A stretch of 64,000 nt of DNA. Source: Nitzschia sp. DOCU1. Its lineage: Eukaryota; Bacillariophyta; Bacillariophyceae; Bacillariales; Bacillariaceae. Numbering within the stretch: the first letter of the stretch is position 1; each line of letters begins with the position of its first letter. The stretch lies in contig OX595988.1 in assembly GCA_951394045.1 (NCBI GenBank), forward strand, positions 682,001-746,000, given 5' to 3'. A program made the translations under genes and the position numbers. This document shows positions 60,809-64,000 of this stretch, in pieces. Under the pieces are notes generated by a model. That model saw only the letters and a list, made by a program, of their open reading frames with translations. It ran no database searches and was not told the origin of the DNA.

Positions 60809-62144
60809 ATGAGTCATACCGGCAACAACGAGACCTCCTCTCGTCCACCACACCAAGACGATGATGATAATCAGATGGAGTTGTTAATGAGACACTCATC
60901 TCCTTATACCCGAGAAGGTATTGTATCTCCCACGGTGGTGGCTGAACAACGCAATGGCAGTCCGTCTCCCTTGCGGCTCAATCGTCCTCGATCCAATCCT
61001 CGCAATCGGACGCCGATGCGTTATACGAGTCCCTTGCAAGCCGACGCCTTTCGACGCATTCCCGAAGATCGACCGGCCGTAGCAGTAGCAGCAGGAGGAG
61101 GAATTACCATTCGACCCACGGCGGGAAGGGCAGTGGGTGTTACACTGGCAGGCCGAACGGCGTTTCGACAAGTAAGTGGTTGTTGGCTCATTTTCCGGAA
61201 GGAACGATTTTTGTGCACTAAATACACACATCATGTAACAACAGAATGCTGGAGGTACAGACGAAGATCGACGCCCCGTTATTGCTACCAAAAGTCGAAA
61301 ACAAGGACCGTCTCATCGAAAAGTACGCCGCTGGAATAATGATAACTTTGTCAACTTGGCCGCAGAAATTCAGAGCGGCAACAAGGGTGGACGTGCGGCA
61401 CAAGCCTTGTTGTTGGGACAAGCCGATGCGGCTCGATATCGGGCCATTTGCAACCCAGAGGATCACCAATCCAAGACAATGACGCGTTTTCGAGAAGATG
61501 AACGTCTACAACTTGTCCGAGAACAATTCTTTGAAGGCGAATTGAGTGCGAAACCAGCCCAGGCGCCATCTTCCATCAAGGTATCTACCATGGATCCAGC
61601 TAGCCCCGAAGAAATGTTGTTACGCATTGAACCTCGATTGCGTCGAGTAGTACTCAAAGCATGTGAGAATTCGGCACCCGCATCGAGCGTTGTGGATCAT
61701 GTCGAGGCATTTTTGGTACGAACTCATCGTGGCAAGGAGGTGCCCGATACAGATTGGTGGAACGACTTGTTGCTGGAACCCCCCACGACGACGCATCGCA
61801 AACGAGACAATGTTTATATCACTCGTTTCTTGTTTCATGGAGATGCACCCAATGGAGGTTTTCATCGGCTGCTATTGCATGGCTTGTGTCAATTCCATGG
61901 ACTTGTGGCGTCATCCACGAGCATGGAACTTGCGGTAGAAGACGGCGGCGTCTCCAGAACGATAAAGGCGAGAGCTCTAGTAGCGACGGGTACTGTGGCA
62001 GAAGCGAACAAGAAAGTGAAAATGGTCGAGTATATTATGCAAAGAAAGGAGCTCAAGGAGGGAAACAATGGAGTCGTTGCTGCTGATCCTGCCGATTGCA
62101 AGTTTCAAGAGGCAACAACAGCCCTTCAAGCTCTCAAAGTTTAG
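60809..62144 (+). CDS. R3H-domain protein, R3HDM4-like (420 aa, two exons)
   Basis: Exons are 60809-61171 and 61245-62144, with a 73-bp GTAAGT...ACAG intron, phase 0. After a Ser/Pro/Arg-rich N-terminus, exon 2 begins NAGGTDEDRRPVIATKSRKQ. KVRRWNNDNFVNLAAEIQSG and QALLLGQADAARYRAICNPE follow, which resemble the R3H-associated N-terminal domain. The C-terminal half has RIEPRLRRVVLKACENS-like helices and DNVYITRFLFHGDAPNGGFH. RLLLHGLCQFHGLVASSTSM fits the R-x-x-x-H signature of R3H. R3H domains bind single-stranded nucleic acid. The specific role is unknown. Confidence 0.7.
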
Positions 62145-62522
62145 TATTATTTGAGCAAGCATTGTTAACAATTGACCTTGCGTACTTGTGTAGCAATGTA
62201 CTGGTATCGGTGGACTGAACGTTTTGGATGTCATAGTCTTGTCTTGGCCTATCTTTTCCTAGAGAATAATCAAAGATGAAACACAATTGCGCATATTCGC
62301 AGGGACGAGACACTCAGAATGAGGGAAGAAGTAATCCGCATCATCGTCGATAGTAAGTAGCAACTCTTATGGTGTGTCATATTCTCAGAAACCAGACATT
62401 GGCAGGAACTCAAAGCAATCACACGGGATGTACTAGTATTACTTGATAAATAATGGGTAAGCTTATATTAGCATACGGTTTTCAAGAGTCGTCATCGTAA
62501 TTATCAAAATAAACAAAGGAGC
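62145..62522. other. Convergent intergenic region
   Basis: I see no feature between the convergent stops. Confidence 0.4.
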
Positions 62523-64000
62523 TCATATCGACGGCAAGGGCACACGAGTGGAGCTAGCAGTCGAGTCATCGGCCAGCGATGGGGTGGCCGAGGTAACTTC
62601 CGGTCTGGCATCGGCCAACTTGGTCGCGGCTACTTGCTCATTGTGTTCTCTCCACTTGAGTGTAGAGTCCCCAATCATTTGAACAATATCCCGGGCAGCA
62701 TAAGGGGCACCCTTGGCTTTGGCAGCCTTCGACATGGCTTTGAGTTTCGGTTCGTCATTTAGCCATTGTGCGACTTCTTCTGCTACAGCTTGAGGATCCG
62801 AATCTTGGCAATAAGCGCCAAAACCACCATCGACGACATAGTCGACATTGCCCTCTTCTTGACCTGGCAAGTAGGATGTCAACATGACAGGCAACGACAA
62901 GGCTGCAGCTTCTGAAATGGTTCCAGGGCCAGCCTTGGACACAAGGATATCGGCAGCAACCATATATTCGGCCATGTTGGTGATAAAACCTAGACCCACA
63001 ACTTCGACCTTCCCAAGAACTTTGGTAATTGATTCTGCACTGGCAACGGTTTCCACGGTATGTTCCCCTGATTCTGACCTAACAGTGGCAGTGGGTGCAA
63101 TCGAAACCTTTGCTTGTCGCTTGGCATTGGCACCATCGTGCATTTGAATTGGACCAATCGAAGCAGCTCGATTATAATTTGCTCGAAGGTGCTTCTCAGG
63201 AGTCGATAAAAATTCTGTAGACCCTTCCCTATGATTTTCAGAGTCCCGGTCAACCTCTGCTAACGGATACGAGGAAGGAGAAGACATCTTGTCTTCCTTC
63301 TTTTCGTCTTCAATCGCATGGGTAGGCGACGGAATAAAGACGGGGTTGCTATCCGAGTTCAAGAGCGTTCCGGAACTCAAGATCTTCCGCAGGGACTTGG
63401 TGACGCCTCCCGCTTCAATGCAACCAACAGGGGAGATGTCATCGTCCCCACACCCACTCAGATCAGCAAACATGCTCGGCATTGTTGGGAAGAAGGTCCG
63501 TCTTGACGAGGACGACTTCTTCCGTGAGCTTTGCTGTTGAAAGATCTTAGCCCAGTCTCGGTTTTCTAGCGAGGACTGGAGAGTTTCATTGCGTCCACAG
63601 ACGACTAGAATGACAGCATTGATGCCCTGCTTGACCAGTTCACAGTACATGGCATCAACAATGTTGGCTAGAGAGCCGACACCTTCGCCTCCTCCCATGA
63701 CGAGAAGAGTTTTTCGGTCCGTCGCTGGCAGCCCCAGCTTGGCTCGGACAGACCGTTGATAGGCCTTGCCTTCCTCGCTGTGTCGTTCTCCCAGGCGTTC
63801 CGCTTCCACTGCAAAGTCGTGTCGAATAGGTAATCCTACCAGTACCAGCTTGTCGTCAGGCACCTTGCCTCGCTCCTTGGCAAGTTGGTAAATTTGAGTT
63901 GATCCTACAAACATCTTTTCAACTCCATTCGCGAACCATGTTGAGTGCGCCGACCCCAGATCTGTCACTACGGTGAACATGGGCAAATGCTTGCCTGTTT
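62523..64000 (-). CDS. Monogalactosyldiacylglycerol synthase, 5'-truncated by the window edge
   Basis: It transfers galactose from UDP-galactose to diacylglycerol to make MGDG, the main thylakoid lipid. The frame stays open to the window edge, so the N-terminus (acceptor-binding half and presequence) lies outside. Visible motifs are PMFTVVTDLGSAHSTWFANG, KLVLVGLPIRHDF, LLVMGGGEGVGSLANIVDAM and VVCGRNETLQSSL. The GT28 donor site follows: VEVVGLGFITNMAEYMVAAD, LVSKAGPGTISEAAALSLPV, YLPGQEEGNVDYVVDGGFGA. Between the CGRNE strand and VVGLGF lies a Ser/Lys/Glu-rich insertion of roughly 180 residues that plant enzymes lack. The Ala/Ser/Thr-rich tail ends at 62523. Confidence 0.9.
   Translation of the reverse strand, partial: TGKHLPMFTVVTDLGSAHSTWFANGVEKMFVGSTQIYQLAKERGKVPDDKLVLVGLPIRHDFAVEAERLGERHSEEGKAYQRSVRAKLGLPATDRKTLLVMGGGEGVGSLANIVDAMYCELVKQGINAVILVVCGRNETLQSSLENRDWAKIFQQQSSRKKSSSSRRTFFPTMPSMFADLSGCGDDDISPVGCIEAGGVTKSLRKILSSGTLLNSDSNPVFIPSPTHAIEDEKKEDKMSSPSSYPLAEVDRDSENHREGSTEFLSTPEKHLRANYNRAASIGPIQMHDGANAKRQAKVSIAPTATVRSESGEHTVETVASAESITKVLGKVEVVGLGFITNMAEYMVAADILVSKAGPGTISEAAALSLPVMLTSYLPGQEEGNVDYVVDGGFGAYCQDSDPQAVAEEVAQWLNDEPKLKAMSKAAKAKGAPYAARDIVQMIGDSTLKWREHNEQVAATKLADARPEVTSATPSLADDSTASSTRVPLPSI

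Overview
The window looks like nuclear DNA of a photosynthetic stramenopile, most likely a diatom. Four observations support this. Several nuclear genes carry a signal peptide ending in an alanine-phenylalanine type motif, as in diatom plastid presequences (the Clp ATPase, the TrpA-TrpB fusion, a DUF3082 protein, a small YbaB-like protein and perhaps a HAD protein). A monogalactosyldiacylglycerol synthase gene is nuclear. Introns are short, about 70-100 bp, with GT-AG ends, and genes are densely packed on both strands. Several genes belong to families I know only as diatom hypotheticals. I cannot name the species.

Layout. 1-1.0 kb is the 3' end of a non-LTR retrotransposon with a restriction-like endonuclease domain, broken by a nonsense codon. 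1.0-8.4 kb holds degenerate tandem repeats and four unnamed genes, including a putative myristoylated protein and a type II membrane protein. 8.44-11.27 kb is a Mutator-like DNA transposon with 42-bp terminal inverted repeats, a broken transposase and a large GC-rich minisatellite that is open on both strands. It lies between two members of one small diatom family (4.7 and 11.6 kb). 12.4-15.5 kb is a plastid Clp ATPase.

15.9-24.8 kb is a run of three genes for type II membrane or secretory-pathway enzymes. They are a methyltransferase-like protein, a fusion of a JMJD8-like cupin dioxygenase with two methyltransferase domains, and a large protein with two sulfatase-like DUF229 domains. 25.3-40.2 kb is mostly housekeeping: a WDR59/GATOR2-like subunit, NudC, a helicase-associated-domain protein, lysyl-tRNA synthetase, a membrane J-protein, a small plastid protein and an SLC25 carrier.

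40.4-47.1 kb is the most unusual region. It holds six consecutive minus-strand genes for tiny secretory coiled-coil proteins that share exon modules, an H-x-S-G motif and a C-terminal Glu-Leu. I found them by joining short exons, and most are invisible as single ORFs.

47.4-64.0 kb holds a CacyBP/SIP homologue, a DUF3082 plastid membrane protein, the tryptophan synthase alpha-beta fusion, two more methyltransferase-like genes, an unnamed gene with an overlapping antisense ORF, a HAD-like protein, an R3H-domain protein and a 5'-truncated MGDG synthase with a large insertion.

Splice sites were placed by eye from GT-AG ends, reading frame and family alignment. No database search was possible, so family names rest on recognised motifs.
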